Source: Nereocystis luetkeana (taxonomy: Eukaryota > Sar > Phaeophyceae > Laminariales > Laminariaceae). Taken from it: a DNA stretch of 64,000 nucleotides. The notes under the pieces are model-generated. The model was not told the origin of the DNA, ran no database searches, and worked only from the letters and a program-made list of their open reading frames with translations. The translations under genes were made by a program, and so were the position numbers. Within the stretch, counting starts at the first letter, position 1. Each line of letters begins with the position of its first letter. Positions 53,001 to 56,029 of this stretch are shown here, piece after piece. The stretch is from NCBI GenBank assembly GCA_031213475.1, contig JARUPZ010000026.1, positions 3,490,823 through 3,554,822 on the forward strand, written 5' to 3'.

Positions 53001-55192
53001 TGTATACTTGTATAGTCGTGTCACACGCATTTTTGGGAGTTCCAAGTTTTGACGAGATCCTCTATTTTTGCAGAGGTGTGTGTGTGTGTTTTTTTCTTTT
53101 TTTTCATAAACCGGTGTCTCTTTCGTTTCATCGCATGTGTTATACGTATATCATATGCATGCGCAGGATCGGGAGGCGCTTGAAGGAAGTGTTCGGCCGT
53201 AAAGTGGCGTTCGGCTTGGAGGGAGGCTACAACCTGCAGGCAAGAAATCGGATACATACCGGTTGACGGCATTCCTTCCCCTCGACGGACATCCGTCAAG
53301 ACCTACGTCAAGACCTACGTCAAGGCAGCCATCAACGCACACGCCAAAACAACCGTCGAGGAAATCTCACACTAAAATACGTACCTGGTAGTGCACTATT
53401 CGTGCCCGGGGAGGGAGAGCCGCCTTGAAATTCCCACACTAAAGTTACAGGTAGTAAGTGGTATACAAGCTTTTTTTTGTATGGTTTTTGGCTTCGCGGT
53501 ATTTTACCGCCATGGGATACGCTTGTGCCCCTACACCACCAACACGTTTCAACACACGCGCTACGATACGAGTAGCGTTTTTTTTTCTATTTTTATTATT
53601 ACGGGGGACCGTAGTTAACAGGGGCCAAATATTATTAGTAAAAATAGTTAAATATATAGGTTTTGATGTACAACAAAGGTCCTACTAGTCAACAGGGGCC
53701 AAATATTGTTAGTAAAAATAGTTAAAAATATACCAGGTAGGTTTTTATGTACAACATAGTTCCTATTAACTATGGTCCTCCGTAATAGTAGTTTTTTTTT
53801 GCCTTTTGAGGCAATATTTCTGAATAACGGGAACCCTCAACCCGTTTAGGACTGCAGACTCGCTTAGGGGACAAACCAGTAAATGCTTTTTAATTACGGG
53901 GGATCTATAGAGTAAACAGGACCTACCGTACACACAAGAATCTAGATGTTTTCCTGTTTTACTAACGGCATTTGGTGCCTATTTAGTATCCCCCCCGCAA
54001 TAATAGTTTTTGTCCCCAAAACCGGGCTGCAGCCCTATAAAAGGCTTGCCACTTTTCTGAGTAATTCGCCCCCCGAAAAATGGAAGTTTCCTCCTTCAAG
54101 GGTTAACCGTCCCTTTTCGGACTGGTTTCCCGTTCAGAGTATATCCTTCTTGGGGGTTACTTGGGTTTGCGCCGAAAAGGGGTCTGCAGTCCGTAAAAGG
54201 TTGACCCGAAGTCGTCGGAATTTCGTGTTCTTATGTTGCAACATTTTCTTGCGTTGTATAGATCATCGGGTAGCCTGTATATTTTCCTCTGAAAAAGCAG
54301 TTTTTGGGGTGTCACCGGGAGAAGAACCTCAGGAATAAAAAAACGGTGGCATCTCTCCCGTACGTAAAAAATAGCATATGCGTATCGAGTCCAATTTGGA
54401 GCGAGGTGCAGCAGAGCCGCTCGCCCTGATGGCTTGAACGCCGCAGTGGCGACGAGAACCTATCGTCTCGTTGCTCCGTCCGTATCTCGAAAGGGATGCG
54501 TGGTCAATGGTCAAACAATAAGGCAAGCAAAAAATGAATACGCCCCCCCCCCCCCCCTCCCTGCCACTCTAGTTCACTACCGCAGCAAAGTCCGAGGAGC
54601 CCTTGACGGGCCGAAGCTACGCCAAACGCGAGCAGGTATACATACATGCCTGCTGACTGCTGGCGGCAATCTTGTCCCGAGGCGGACAGCCGTCAAGGAA
54701 TCCCCCCCGCACTGGAACTGCCTTATTAAGTCTAAAGGGGCCTCGGTGGGCCAAAAGTATTGATAGATAGGCCGCCAACTGGCAGCTGTTCAAGAGAAAG
54801 CGTCCCGATATGGGGGGAGACGCTCGAGAATGTGTCGCCGTAGCGGCCCGCCCTTGGTAGACACTGCTTGCTGTCGTTGAGTGATTTCTGTGCGGAAGAA
54901 GCAGGTGGGTGTGTGTGTTTTTGTTTTTGTTCGACAAAATCCGTTTTGTACTAGACCCTGAAACCTCGAGATAATTCGTCCCCGATAGTCCTCGCCGTGT
55001 TGAGAGAGTATCCGCTGAGAGTTGTTTTGGTCCGAATAGGCGACCTAGACGATGCTGACGTTAAAGGCACACCCCTTATCCGTTTGTAACCCTAGGCGCT
55101 CGTTTTGCCATTTCCCCACCGGTACGTTCTAGCAGGTGACACCCCAGGCGATACGGAAGACGATCGAGCCCTTCGCGTCCTCCGCCGCCTGA
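22934..55192 (+). CDS. Class II-type histone deacetylase (HDAC), at least ten exons, 5' end not found
   Basis: Exons: 22934-23058, 24946-25094, 28828-28852, 30316-30433, 32095-32231, 37294-37366, 47582-47670, 48379-48476, 53167-53239 and a likely last exon 55136-55192. Every join keeps phase and rebuilds family sequence. The enzyme removes acetyl groups from lysines using zinc. Motifs in order: HPECPARV; IERVHKREYLDEV; YICPDTFE; ARPPGHHA (catalytic His pair); GFCLVCFAAVAASHA; LDFDVHHGNG (zinc Asp and His); YCSIHQGGIFPGSGD; VIVSAGYDAL (zinc Asp); FGLEGGYN (catalytic Tyr). LEGGYN, rather than a class I ending, points to class II or the related bacterial/plant type. About 310 residues are visible. 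Whether it acts on histones or other proteins cannot be told. Confidence 0.93.
23498..23673 (+). repeat. 22-bp tandem repeat, 8 copies
   Basis: Eight head-to-tail units of ACCGGCACTATTTGTAGCGG plus CA, with a few substitutions. No spacers, so not CRISPR. Related phrases (ACCGGCACTACTGCTGTACC) occur near 52170. Confidence 0.9.
24150..24300 (+). repeat. TTG/GTTGGTG microsatellite
   Basis: Long run of GTTGTTGTTG and GTTGGTGGTG units in HDAC intron 1. Confidence 0.9.
24522..24725 (+). repeat. TGATCTG-array repeat family, copy 2
   Basis: TATGATCTAGATCATG, then TTGCCCGGTGGAACCCGTAC, GGGTTGGATCTGTACT, ATATCCTGCACAACCTGTCG. Same body as copies at 6757 and 32790. Confidence 0.65.
24757..24843 (+). 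repeat. (CCT)n microsatellite, ~28 units
   Basis: Uninterrupted CCT triplets in HDAC intron 1, about 100 bp upstream of the next exon. Confidence 0.95.
24946..25094 (+). CDS. HDAC exon (RVHKREYLDEV block)
   Basis: 149 nt, acceptor AACAACAG, donor GTGAGT in phase 2. Contains ATTTAAIERVHKREYLDEV and KRICAKGGGAADFD. The acceptor is chosen because it gives phase 0 and a suitable linker; the start could shift slightly. Confidence 0.82.
25198..25313. mobile_element. MITE-A copy carrying a TACCAGGTA micro-insert
   Basis: TA|TTACGGGGTGCCA, then TACCAGGTA at 25211-25219, where other copies run straight into TAGTAAATAGG. The right arm, TTTGGTCCTATTTAATATTG, is intact with CCCGTAA|TA. Confidence 0.85.
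25569..25806. mobile_element. MITE-A copy interrupted in its right half
   Basis: The left part (TTGCGGGGTGCC, AATAGGACCTACGGTACACA) runs to about 25665. After about 115 bp of other sequence the terminal arm TTTACTATGGTCCCCCGAAG appears at 25785. Insertion or rearrangement. Confidence 0.55.
25807..27290. other. No gene seen (HDAC intron 2)
   Basis: About 1.5 kb with no recognised exon or element. A C-rich tract at 27267-27290 ends it. Confidence 0.4.
27291..27846 (+). mobile_element. C-tailed SINE, longest copy, plus strand
   Basis: Starts after a C tract with TTTTATATAGGTTGGGTTGG, continues with GCTAGACAACCAGCGTGCCG, TGCGAGGTAAAGAACCTTTA and GAAATTAAATCAACTCATTG. It then has the common 3' half (CTTCATGCGACTTGCCAGAC, GCCTGGTCGGTGAAAACCCG, CATACGACTACGGCCATGCA). 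It ends twice: GAGTACATCTCTCCTATC, then GAGTACA plus a 28-base C-rich tail. About 550 bp with no ORF. The same element lies on the minus strand at 38625-39165. Confidence 0.8.
27847..28180. other. No gene seen (HDAC intron 2)
   Basis: Contains a TGTGTGT tract at 28143-28170 just before a MITE-A copy. Confidence 0.4.
28181..28284. mobile_element. MITE-A copy, intact (TTAAT form)
   Basis: TA|TTACGGGGGGCCATAGTTAAT ... ATTAACTATGGTCCCCCGTAA|TA. Both arms carry the same subterminal variant. Confidence 0.92.
28828..28852 (+). CDS. HDAC microexon of 25 nt
   Basis: Acceptor GAGAAG, donor GTGGGC. With one base completing the previous codon it encodes T-YICPDTFE. This supplies the expected link between GGGAADFD and the next exon and restores phase 0. 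Confidence 0.8.
28993..29082 (-). mobile_element. C-tailed SINE, 5'-truncated, minus strand
   Basis: The reverse strand runs from CCCGGCATTGCAGGGATGCG through CATACGACTACGGCCATGCA to GAGTACATCTCTCCTGTCGA and GTACACC. This copy has no C tail at its 3' end, but a 12-base G tract (C on the minus strand) borders its 5' side. Confidence 0.65.
29600..29840. repeat. AT-rich dispersed repeat, copy 2
   Basis: Shares AACGCCTCCGTCCGTG / GTTTTCCAAAG themes and the end CTCTCCGATCAGAATGAGCC with the 41926-42176 element. The other end is not clear here. Confidence 0.4.
29841..30315. other. No gene seen (HDAC intron 3)
   Basis: Intron sequence with two long T tracts (29909, 30220). The pyrimidine-rich end leads into the acceptor at 30315. 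Confidence 0.4.
30316..30433 (+). CDS. HDAC exon (PPGHHA catalytic block)
   Basis: 118 nt, acceptor CCCCTGGCAG, donor GTAAGA in phase 1. Contains VCVAASSAWMDAAESALNG and FALARPPGHHATAGVGM. Confidence 0.92.
30518..30617. mobile_element. MITE-B copy, near-perfect palindrome
   Basis: TTAACCCCTTTTTAAGAACCG ... GGACTGCGGTTCTAAAAGGG TTAA. The inner arms are GCAGTCCCGTTTTGGGGAC and GTCCCCAAAACGGGACTGC. Good reference copy of the family. Confidence 0.9.
30627..30738. mobile_element. MITE-A copy carrying a CACCTGGTA micro-insert
   Basis: TA|TTACGGGGGACCATAGTAAA, then CACCTGGTA (30647-30655), then GGACC. Other copies have TAGGACC here. The right arm is CATGGTCCCCCGTA. Confidence 0.88.
30740..30906. 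mobile_element. MITE-C copy, left side truncated
   Basis: Shares GGCCAATCTTGTTTCG, GAGGTATGGAGCTCCCGA, GAGGAGCCTCAGAAACATTA and the right end CTCTATCGTAGAACGCTTCG with other copies. The left terminus is missing next to the MITE-A copy. Confidence 0.65.
30929..31100. mobile_element. MITE-A copy with internal duplication and a TACTTCGAAGTA insert
   Basis: Left arm TTACGGAGGAACACAGTGAA. The palindrome TACTTCGAAGTA (30987-30998) replaces the TA seen in other copies (ACC-TA-TATATTT). The segment CTATTTTTACTAACAATATT occurs twice. The right end is lost. Confidence 0.75.
31307..31411. mobile_element. MITE-A copy, intact (TTAAC form)
   Basis: TA|TTACGGGGGGCCATAGTTAAC ... GTTAACTATGGTCCCCCGTAA. Strong hairpin. 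Confidence 0.92.
31740..31961 (+). mobile_element. C-tailed SINE, 5'-truncated, flanked by C tracts
   Basis: A C tract (31740-31757), then GGATGCAGCCCACCCTTCAT, GCCTGGTCGGTGAAAACCCG, CATACGACCACGGCCACGTA, ending ATAATGAGTACCCG plus a C tail. Confidence 0.8.
31962..32045 (+). mobile_element. Very short C-tailed SINE end, in tandem with the previous one
   Basis: Directly after the previous C tail: CCCTGTCCTCACGCTCATAC, GACTACGGCAATGCATAAC, then ATGAGTG plus a C tail. It contains only the last 45 bp or so of the SINE and lies 50 bp upstream of the HDAC exon at 32095. Confidence 0.7.
32095..32231 (+). CDS. HDAC exon (DFDVHHGNG zinc site)
   Basis: 137 nt, acceptor GTGGAAG, donor GTGCGT after GDGR in phase 0. 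Contains FCLVCFAAVAASHALETLGC and VAMLDFDVHHGNGVAALVKG. Confidence 0.92.
32358..32452. mobile_element. MITE-B copy, right terminus altered
   Basis: TTAACCCTTTTAGAACCGCAG ... CAAAACGGGACTGCGGTTCT, then TGTATGTAAGG in place of AAAAGGGTTAA. Confidence 0.8.
32453..32789. other. No gene seen (HDAC intron 5)
   Basis: No exon, repeat family or open frame recognised. Confidence 0.4.
32790..33140 (+). repeat. TGATCTGTG-array repeat family, copy 3, with a MITE-A insertion
   Basis: About 14 units of TGATCTGTG/TTTGATCTTCA, then the shared body GTTTTGCCCGGTGGGAGCCG, CAGTCTGCGCGATCTGAATC, GGGTGTGTACTGCTA. A MITE-A copy (32996-33097) splits it. The body resumes at ACACAGACCCTCGCACAGTC. Confidence 0.75.
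32996..33097. mobile_element. MITE-A copy inside the TGATCTG repeat
   Basis: TA|CAAGGGACCATAGTAAATAGG ... TTGGTCCTATTAATTATGG plus CCCCCGTAA|TA. Confidence 0.87.
33251..33319. mobile_element. MITE-A copy, right half lost
   Basis: TA|TTACGGGGGACCATATTAAAT, interior AATAGGACCTACGGTAAACA, ending at CTATTTTTAC where the next copy begins. Confidence 0.8.
33322..33427. mobile_element. MITE-A copy directly abutting the previous one
   Basis: TA|TTACGGGGGGGCCATAGTTAG ... GTTAACTATGGTCCCCCGTGA. The expected second half of the neighbouring copy is absent on its far side, so this is not a simple nested insertion. Confidence 0.85.
33690..33750 (-). mobile_element. C-tailed SINE, 3' end remnant
   Basis: The reverse strand reads TGGTCATACGACTGCGGCCA, TGGATGATATCGAGTAGACC, then a C-rich stretch. 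A G tract (C on the minus strand) also borders the other side. Confidence 0.6.
34480..34734. mobile_element. MITE-C copy inserted in LINE copy 2
   Basis: 255 bp between perfect direct repeats GGGGGAG (34473-34479 and 34735-34741). The ends are inverted: GCGTTCTGGCACGATAGAG at left, and CTCTATCGTAGAACGGG at right. The interior includes CTGAGGCTCCTCACTTATGG and GAAAACTGACGTCAGCAAGA. LINE copy 1 lacks it, which defines both boundaries. No ORF. The target duplication of at least 7 bp does not identify the superfamily. Confidence 0.85.
34780..35475 (+). pseudogene. LINE copy 2 ORF2 C-terminal fragment
   Basis: 231 open codons matching the region after the RT in copy 1 (for example PKLEYAGEARGGNANFVKQL and AELGMLPAQGTYRRDKVEWQ). 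The first 20 or so codons belong to shifted frame. Confidence 0.75.
35983..36087. mobile_element. MITE-A copy
   Basis: TA|TTACGGGGGACCATAGTAAAC ... TACTATTCGATCTGGCCC plus CCCGTAA. The right arm has several changes. Confidence 0.82.
36103..36137 (+). repeat. C-rich tract
   Basis: Run of C with a single T interruption in HDAC intron 5. Confidence 0.9.
36499..36605. mobile_element. MITE-A copy
   Basis: TA|TTACGGGGGGCCGTAATAAAT ... GTCCTATTTACTATGCCC plus CCCCCCGTA. Confidence 0.85.
36941..37034 (+). repeat. 94-bp C-rich tract
   Basis: C runs broken by single G, T or AC, about 260 bp upstream of the HDAC exon at 37294. The strand can form i-motif or, opposite, G-quadruplex structures. A slipped or expanded C tail from a lost retroelement would be one origin. 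Confidence 0.9.
37294..37366 (+). CDS. HDAC exon (YCSIHQ...FPGSGD)
   Basis: 73 nt, acceptor TTCCGTCAG, donor GTGAGG in phase 1. Encodes IRYCSIHQGGIFPGSGDAQD and TGPL. The join GDGR|IRYCSIHQ matches the family's DxRVRYxSxHQ pattern. Confidence 0.88.
37439..37512. mobile_element. MITE-A copy, left half only
   Basis: TA|TTGCGGGGGACCACAGTTAAC, then GGGCCTAATGTTGTTGGCAA and loss of the right arm after TTTTAGGTTGTACC. Confidence 0.75.
37640..37815. mobile_element. MITE-C copy
   Basis: AATCGTCGGGAGGCCAATCT, GGGCCATGAGATATTTATTC, GAGGAGCCTCAGAAACGTTA, right end CCTCTCTCGGAGAACGCCTC. The left terminus is unclear. Confidence 0.65.
38415..38519. mobile_element. MITE-A copy, intact (AAAT form)
   Basis: TA|TTACGGGGGGCCATAGTAAAT ... 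ATTTACTATGGTCCCCCGTAA|TA. Both arms match. Confidence 0.92.
38625..39168 (-). mobile_element. C-tailed SINE, full length, minus strand
   Basis: Reverse orientation of the 27291 copy: it starts (39165) with ATATAGGTTGGGTTGGTGTC and ends at GAGTACATCTCTCCTATCGA and GTACACA plus 13 C. About 540 bp. Confidence 0.8.
39169..39225 (-). mobile_element. Short C-tailed SINE end in tandem
   Basis: The reverse strand reads CCCTTACGTGGACGGCCATG, CATGATAATAAGTACCCCTC, then C-rich sequence leading straight into the 5' end of the full-length copy. Confidence 0.65.
39226..39369 (-). mobile_element. Third C-tailed SINE end of the tandem series
   Basis: The reverse strand reads TGTCCGCCTGCTCGGTGAAA, CCCGGCAATGTAGGGATGTG, GACTGCGGCCATGCATGATA, then TGAGTACA and a long C tail (39226-39249). 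A C tract also precedes it (39351-39369). Confidence 0.7.
39370..40044. other. No gene seen (HDAC intron 6)
   Basis: About 675 bp. A phrase near 39846 (CAGATCCGGGATCACAGAGC) also occurs at 25330, so a dispersed repeat may be present. Confidence 0.35.
40045..40240 (+). repeat. ~72-bp tandem repeat, 3 copies
   Basis: Three units containing GTACTACCAG, ACGTACAGAAACCTAG and CAGAGTCTAATTTC. Confidence 0.8.
40445..40554. mobile_element. MITE-B copy
   Basis: TTAAGCCCTCTGAGAAAACTGC ... GAACGAGACTGCAGTCCTAA AAGGGTCAA. One TTAA end is mutated. Confidence 0.75.
40668..40970 (-). mobile_element. C-tailed SINE, 5'-truncated, minus strand
   Basis: The reverse strand runs from CGCTGTCTCTAGAAGTGCCT through CACCCTTCATGCGACTCGCC and GCCTGGTCGGTGAAAACCCG to GAGTACATCTCTTCCATCGA, GTACA and a C-rich tail. 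Confidence 0.78.
41064..41143. mobile_element. MITE-A copy, internally deleted
   Basis: A long G tract, then CATAGGAAATAGGACCAAAT, then directly CTACCATAGGTCCTATTTAC. Only about 80 bp. Confidence 0.75.
41372..41665 (+). repeat. ~52-bp tandem repeat, 5-6 copies
   Basis: Units with ATCTCAACCATTGTGCTGGT, CCCGAAGGGGCTCAGCTGTG and CTACAAGGTC. Alternate units differ, suggesting a higher-order pair. Confidence 0.85.
41926..42176. mobile_element. Short AT-rich element with inverted ends
   Basis: Ends are inverted over about 20 bp: GGTTCATTCTTAGCGGAGAG at left; CTCTCCGATAAGAATGACCC at right. TA-like flanks on both sides. About 240 bp, no ORF. Probably another TA-targeted MITE family. Confidence 0.6.
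42500..42834 (-). mobile_element. tRNA-derived SINE, full length, minus strand
   Basis: The reverse strand begins GGCGTCCCCGATGGCTTGGT (A-box-like), then TCGTGGGTTCGAGTCTCACC (B box). A body follows: GAACGTGAGTTAG-type segment, ATTCGATGAAAATCGACGAT, CAGTGGGAATGCTGAACCCT, GCCACGTACCGGGGG, GGAGGTTTT-type end. The tRNA part cannot fold its acceptor stem, so it is not a tRNA gene. Confidence 0.8.
43153..43255. mobile_element. MITE-A copy
   Basis: TA|TTGCAGGGGACCATAGTAAAT ... GACCGATTTACTATGGTCC plus CCCGTAA|TA. Confidence 0.88.
43256..43915. other. No gene seen (HDAC intron 6)
   Basis: Nothing recognised beyond a 10-base T tract. Confidence 0.4.
43916..44188 (+). other. Uncharacterised 90-codon open frame
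   Basis: Frame beginning MRPQMGVTYTDADDISNRPL and including QVALVTSGDGHSLIARLKG. No family recognised. Possible acceptor (GGCCGCAG) just before. It lies inside HDAC intron 6. Confidence 0.2.
44236..44345. mobile_element. MITE-B copy (TTAA both ends)
   Basis: TTAACCCTTTTAGAACTCCTC ... GAGACAGCAGTACTAAAAGGG TTAA. Confidence 0.85.
44510..44618. mobile_element. MITE-A copy (AAAC form)
   Basis: TA|TTACGGGGGGCCACAGTAAAC ... GTTTACTACGGTCCGTCCCC. Both arms carry the AAAC variant. The right terminus has a small duplication. Confidence 0.85.
44850..45112 (+). other. Possible exon of an unidentified gene
   Basis: The frame from 44889 reads protein-like sequence (HWANAHEAIHRRLGISDDHR, then ESWTYLHERRPGL and VPRAWLLKMIHGG). 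It is followed by a strong donor-like GGTAAGCC at 45090. No family recognised. A nested gene, a captured fragment, or chance. Confidence 0.25.
45113..46074. other. No gene seen (HDAC intron 6)
   Basis: Contains a GGC/GGCGGCGG run at 45290-45315 and a phrase with TTTCGAAATCGATTTCG palindromic character at 45510. No exon recognised. Confidence 0.4.
46075..46262 (-). mobile_element. tRNA-derived SINE, tRNA part missing, minus strand
   Basis: The reverse strand shares TAACATTCGATGAAAATCGA, CAGTGGGAATGCTGAACCCT, GGGACGACACCCGTGACCAC and the tail TCTTACGGGTTAGGATGG with the 42500 copy. Confidence 0.75.
46353..46620 (+). mobile_element. tRNA-derived SINE, plus strand
   Basis: Starts GGCGTCCAAGGTGGCTCAGT, B box TCGTGGGTTCAAGCCTCACC, then GAACGGAAAGCGCGAAGAGC, GATGAAAATCGACGAGCAGT, and GCACGTACC plus a G tract. 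It lies 90 bp from the minus-strand copy. Confidence 0.8.
46621..47387. other. No gene seen (HDAC intron 6)
   Basis: G-rich purine tract around 46800-46840 and a GGC run at 47074-47093. No exon recognised. Confidence 0.4.
47388..47563 (+). repeat. 17-18-bp minisatellite just before an HDAC exon
   Basis: About ten units of TGAATGTTTCCGTTGA. The array ends 18 bp upstream of the exon starting at 47582 and so supplies much of the region near the acceptor. Confidence 0.85.
47582..47670 (+). CDS. HDAC exon (GSGETWETY)
   Basis: 89 nt, acceptor CTCGATAG, donor GTGAGA in phase 0. Encodes NLKHLPFFGSGETWETYEAQ and LEEALAWLE. It lies right behind a TGTTTCCGTTGA minisatellite. Confidence 0.9.
47872..47978. 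mobile_element. MITE-A copy in the 708-bp HDAC intron 7
   Basis: ATGACGGGGCACCATAGTAAA ... TCCTATTTAGTACGGCCCGC CGTGA. Confidence 0.83.
48379..48476 (+). CDS. HDAC exon (SAGYDAL zinc site)
   Basis: 98 nt, acceptor AACGCAG, donor GTGAGA in phase 2. Encodes AFEPDLVIVSAGYDALEADE then LATASLQPEDFG. Confidence 0.93.
48477..48954. other. No gene seen (HDAC intron 8 start)
   Basis: Phrases like TTCTTGTCGATCACTATTTT at 48518 recur at 49455, indicating a dispersed repeat. Confidence 0.4.
48955..49430 (-). repeat. Dispersed ~450-bp repeat, copy 2
   Basis: Reverse orientation of 3955-4400. Shared blocks include CGTCTCGAATGGCAAAA, CCATGGGATCCACCTGATAT, CGAGATCGAGCGTCAATCGT and TTTCAGACTT near the end. 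A 16-base T tract occurs in this copy. Confidence 0.7.
49435..49585 (+). repeat. Degenerate tandem repeat
   Basis: Several imperfect units of the type TTCTTATCGAGCAATATTTT. Length about 20-25 bp. Confidence 0.55.
50076..50172. mobile_element. MITE-B copy fused to a MITE-A copy
   Basis: TTAACATCCTTTAGGACTGC ... CACGGGACTGCAGCCCTACA AGGGG, where the next MITE-A begins without its own GGGGGACC end. Confidence 0.75.
50168..50269. mobile_element. MITE-A copy abutting a MITE-B copy
   Basis: Left arm starts at GGTACCATAGTAAATAGGAC. Right arm GGTCCTATTTACTATGGTCT plus CCCGTAA. Confidence 0.8.
50709..50834. mobile_element. MITE-A copy folded on itself end to end, with TACCTGGTA insert
   Basis: TA|TTACGGGGGACCATAGTTAA, then TACCTGGTA (50729-50737), GGACCAAATAATGTTAGTAG. 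The second half is the complement of the same half (CTAACATTATTTGGTCCTAT), so the whole element is one hairpin. Confidence 0.9.
51008..51045. mobile_element. MITE-B half copy
   Basis: TCAACCCTTCAAACTG and ACTCCCGTTTTGAGGACGA only. Confidence 0.45.
51159..51255. mobile_element. MITE-B copy (TTAA both ends)
   Basis: TTAACCCTTTTAGGACCGCA ... AACGGGACTGCGGTCCTGAA TGGGTTAA. Confidence 0.88.
51368..51472. mobile_element. MITE-A copy inserted next to a TACCTGGTA motif
   Basis: TACCTGGTA (51359-51367) ends in the TA that precedes TTACGGGGGACCATAGTTAA. Right arm GTTAACTATGGCCCCCCGTAA|TA. Confidence 0.9.
51522..51639. mobile_element. MITE-A copy with TACCTTGGTA insert
   Basis: TA|TTACGGGGGACCATAGTTAA; interior AAACCCTT, then TACCTTGGTA, then TATTTAAC. 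Right arm CTATTTATTAACTGTGGTCC. Confidence 0.85.
51640..52897. other. No gene seen (HDAC intron 8)
   Basis: Holds two copies of a GTGCCGGTTGCCTGCTC-like phrase (52009, 52099) and a perfect hairpin GCGGGCGGC/GCCGCCCGC at 52257-52279. No exon recognised. Confidence 0.4.
52898..52987. mobile_element. MITE-A copy, left terminus missing
   Basis: Starts AAAAAAGGACCTACGGTACA and keeps TTTGGTCCTATTTACTATGG plus TCCCCCGTAA|TA. Confidence 0.85.
53167..53239 (+). CDS. HDAC exon (LEGGYN catalytic tyrosine)
   Basis: 73 nt, acceptor ATGCGCAG. Encodes RIGRRLKEVFGRKVAFGLEG then GYNLQ. The donor is CAG|GCAAGA, a GC donor. Without splicing the frame would read eight more codons and stop. Confidence 0.9.
53599..53785. 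mobile_element. MITE-A copy with tandem internal duplication and TACCAGGTA insert
   Basis: TA|TTACGGGGGACCGTAGTTAA. The segment AACAGGGGCCAAATATTRTT AGTAAAAATAGTTAAA occurs twice. The second copy carries TACCAGGTA at 53731-53739 where the first reads TATAGG. Right arm TAACTATGGTCCTCCGTAA|TA. Confidence 0.88.
53837..54044. mobile_element. MITE-B copy split by a MITE-A insertion
   Basis: Left part TCAACCCGTTTAGGACTGCA ... AAACCAGTAAATG. A MITE-A follows at 53894-54000. Right part TTTTTGTCCCCAAAACCGGG then CTGCAGCCCTATAAAAGG. Confidence 0.8.
53894..54000. mobile_element. MITE-A copy nested in MITE-B
   Basis: TTACGGGGGATCTATAGAGTA ... GTGCCTATTTAGTATCCCCC CCGCAA|TA. Confidence 0.82.
54104..54205. 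mobile_element. MITE-B-like relic
   Basis: GGTTAACCGTCCCTTTTCGG ... GGGGTCTGCAGTCCGTAAAA GGTTGACC. The arms are only partly complementary. Confidence 0.4.
54470..54562 (+). mobile_element. LINE 3' end fragment with C tail
   Basis: TTGCTCCGTCCGTATCTCGA, AAGGGATGCGTGGTCAATGG, then AAAATGAATACG and a 16-base C tract. Only about 70 bp of element remain. Confidence 0.75.
55136..55192 (+). CDS. HDAC probable last exon
   Basis: Acceptor TTCTAGCAG, phase 0. Encodes VTPQAIRKTIEPFASSAA then TGA. Length and character (a short final helix after GGYNL) fit the family, but the sequence is too short to be certain. Confidence 0.5.
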   Translation: MTPQAIRKTIEPFASSAA

Positions 55193-55756
55193 TACCGACG
55201 TCTCCGTTGCGATGTCGCCGCGCGACTTCATGGGAGTCGACCCTTTGTACGTGCCTCTGCACGGAAGAATACCGCCAGCTCCACGTGTTGTGCGTTTTCG
55301 GCCAGGCCTCAAGCCGCGGTGGTGCCGGTTGCGTTGCTCTTGCCACTTTCATCGTAGCCTGCGGTTCTGGATATTGCTTTTCTTGAGGTTACTGAGTCGT
55401 CGCCACTACAGGACCCGTCCTCGGAGATTCGGACAGTTCGAACATTGTTGTTGCTGTTTGTGGCTGGTGGGAGGTGTAACGACACAACCCGATTGTTGGG
55501 GTTCGTACTGTATGGCATGGCGTTCTGTTGGGTAAGGGCTGGGCTGGTGTGACGGAAGCGTACCAGCCCGAGTATGGATTGTGTGGCAGATCCTCCTGGG
55601 GTCCTTACATACCAGCCCTCAAAATGTTCGCTACAAAGTTACCACGCAGCGGTTTTGGATTAAGTAAGTGCCGATCAAAAAGCTACGAGAAACCTCTCAG
55701 GAACCCTCCACTACATCTCACAACGTCAGGTTTCTGTAGGTTCTAGAAGATCTGTT
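55193..55756. other. No gene seen downstream of the HDAC stop
   Basis: Presumed 3' flank. An open frame on the plus strand (55212-55535) shows no recognised features. No clear poly(A) signal. Confidence 0.35.
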
Positions 55757-55868
55757 TCGGGGAGACATACTAGTCAGGACCAAGCTTGCTTGATAAAAAT
55801 ACTGGAATATTTAGTTTTTTTGTGTGTGTGTGTATGATAGGCCCTGATTTCTATGGCCGCCCCTGCAA
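55757..55868. mobile_element. MITE-A copy, strongly diverged
   Basis: TCGGGGAGACATACTAGTCA, GGACCAAGC, TTTTTTTGTGTGTGTG, then GCCCTGATTTCTATGGCCGC. Confidence 0.55.
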
Positions 55869-56029
55869 ATGAATGATCTACTGCAGATAGGTGATTTACC
55901 CGACCTACGTGTGATTTGTTTGTTACCATAGATGAACTGCGGCATCGTGATCTATCTGCCCCACATGTTCTCCCGCGTGTTCAACCTTCCCACCGGACTT
56001 TACCCGCCGACGGAGCATCAATGGCCTCG

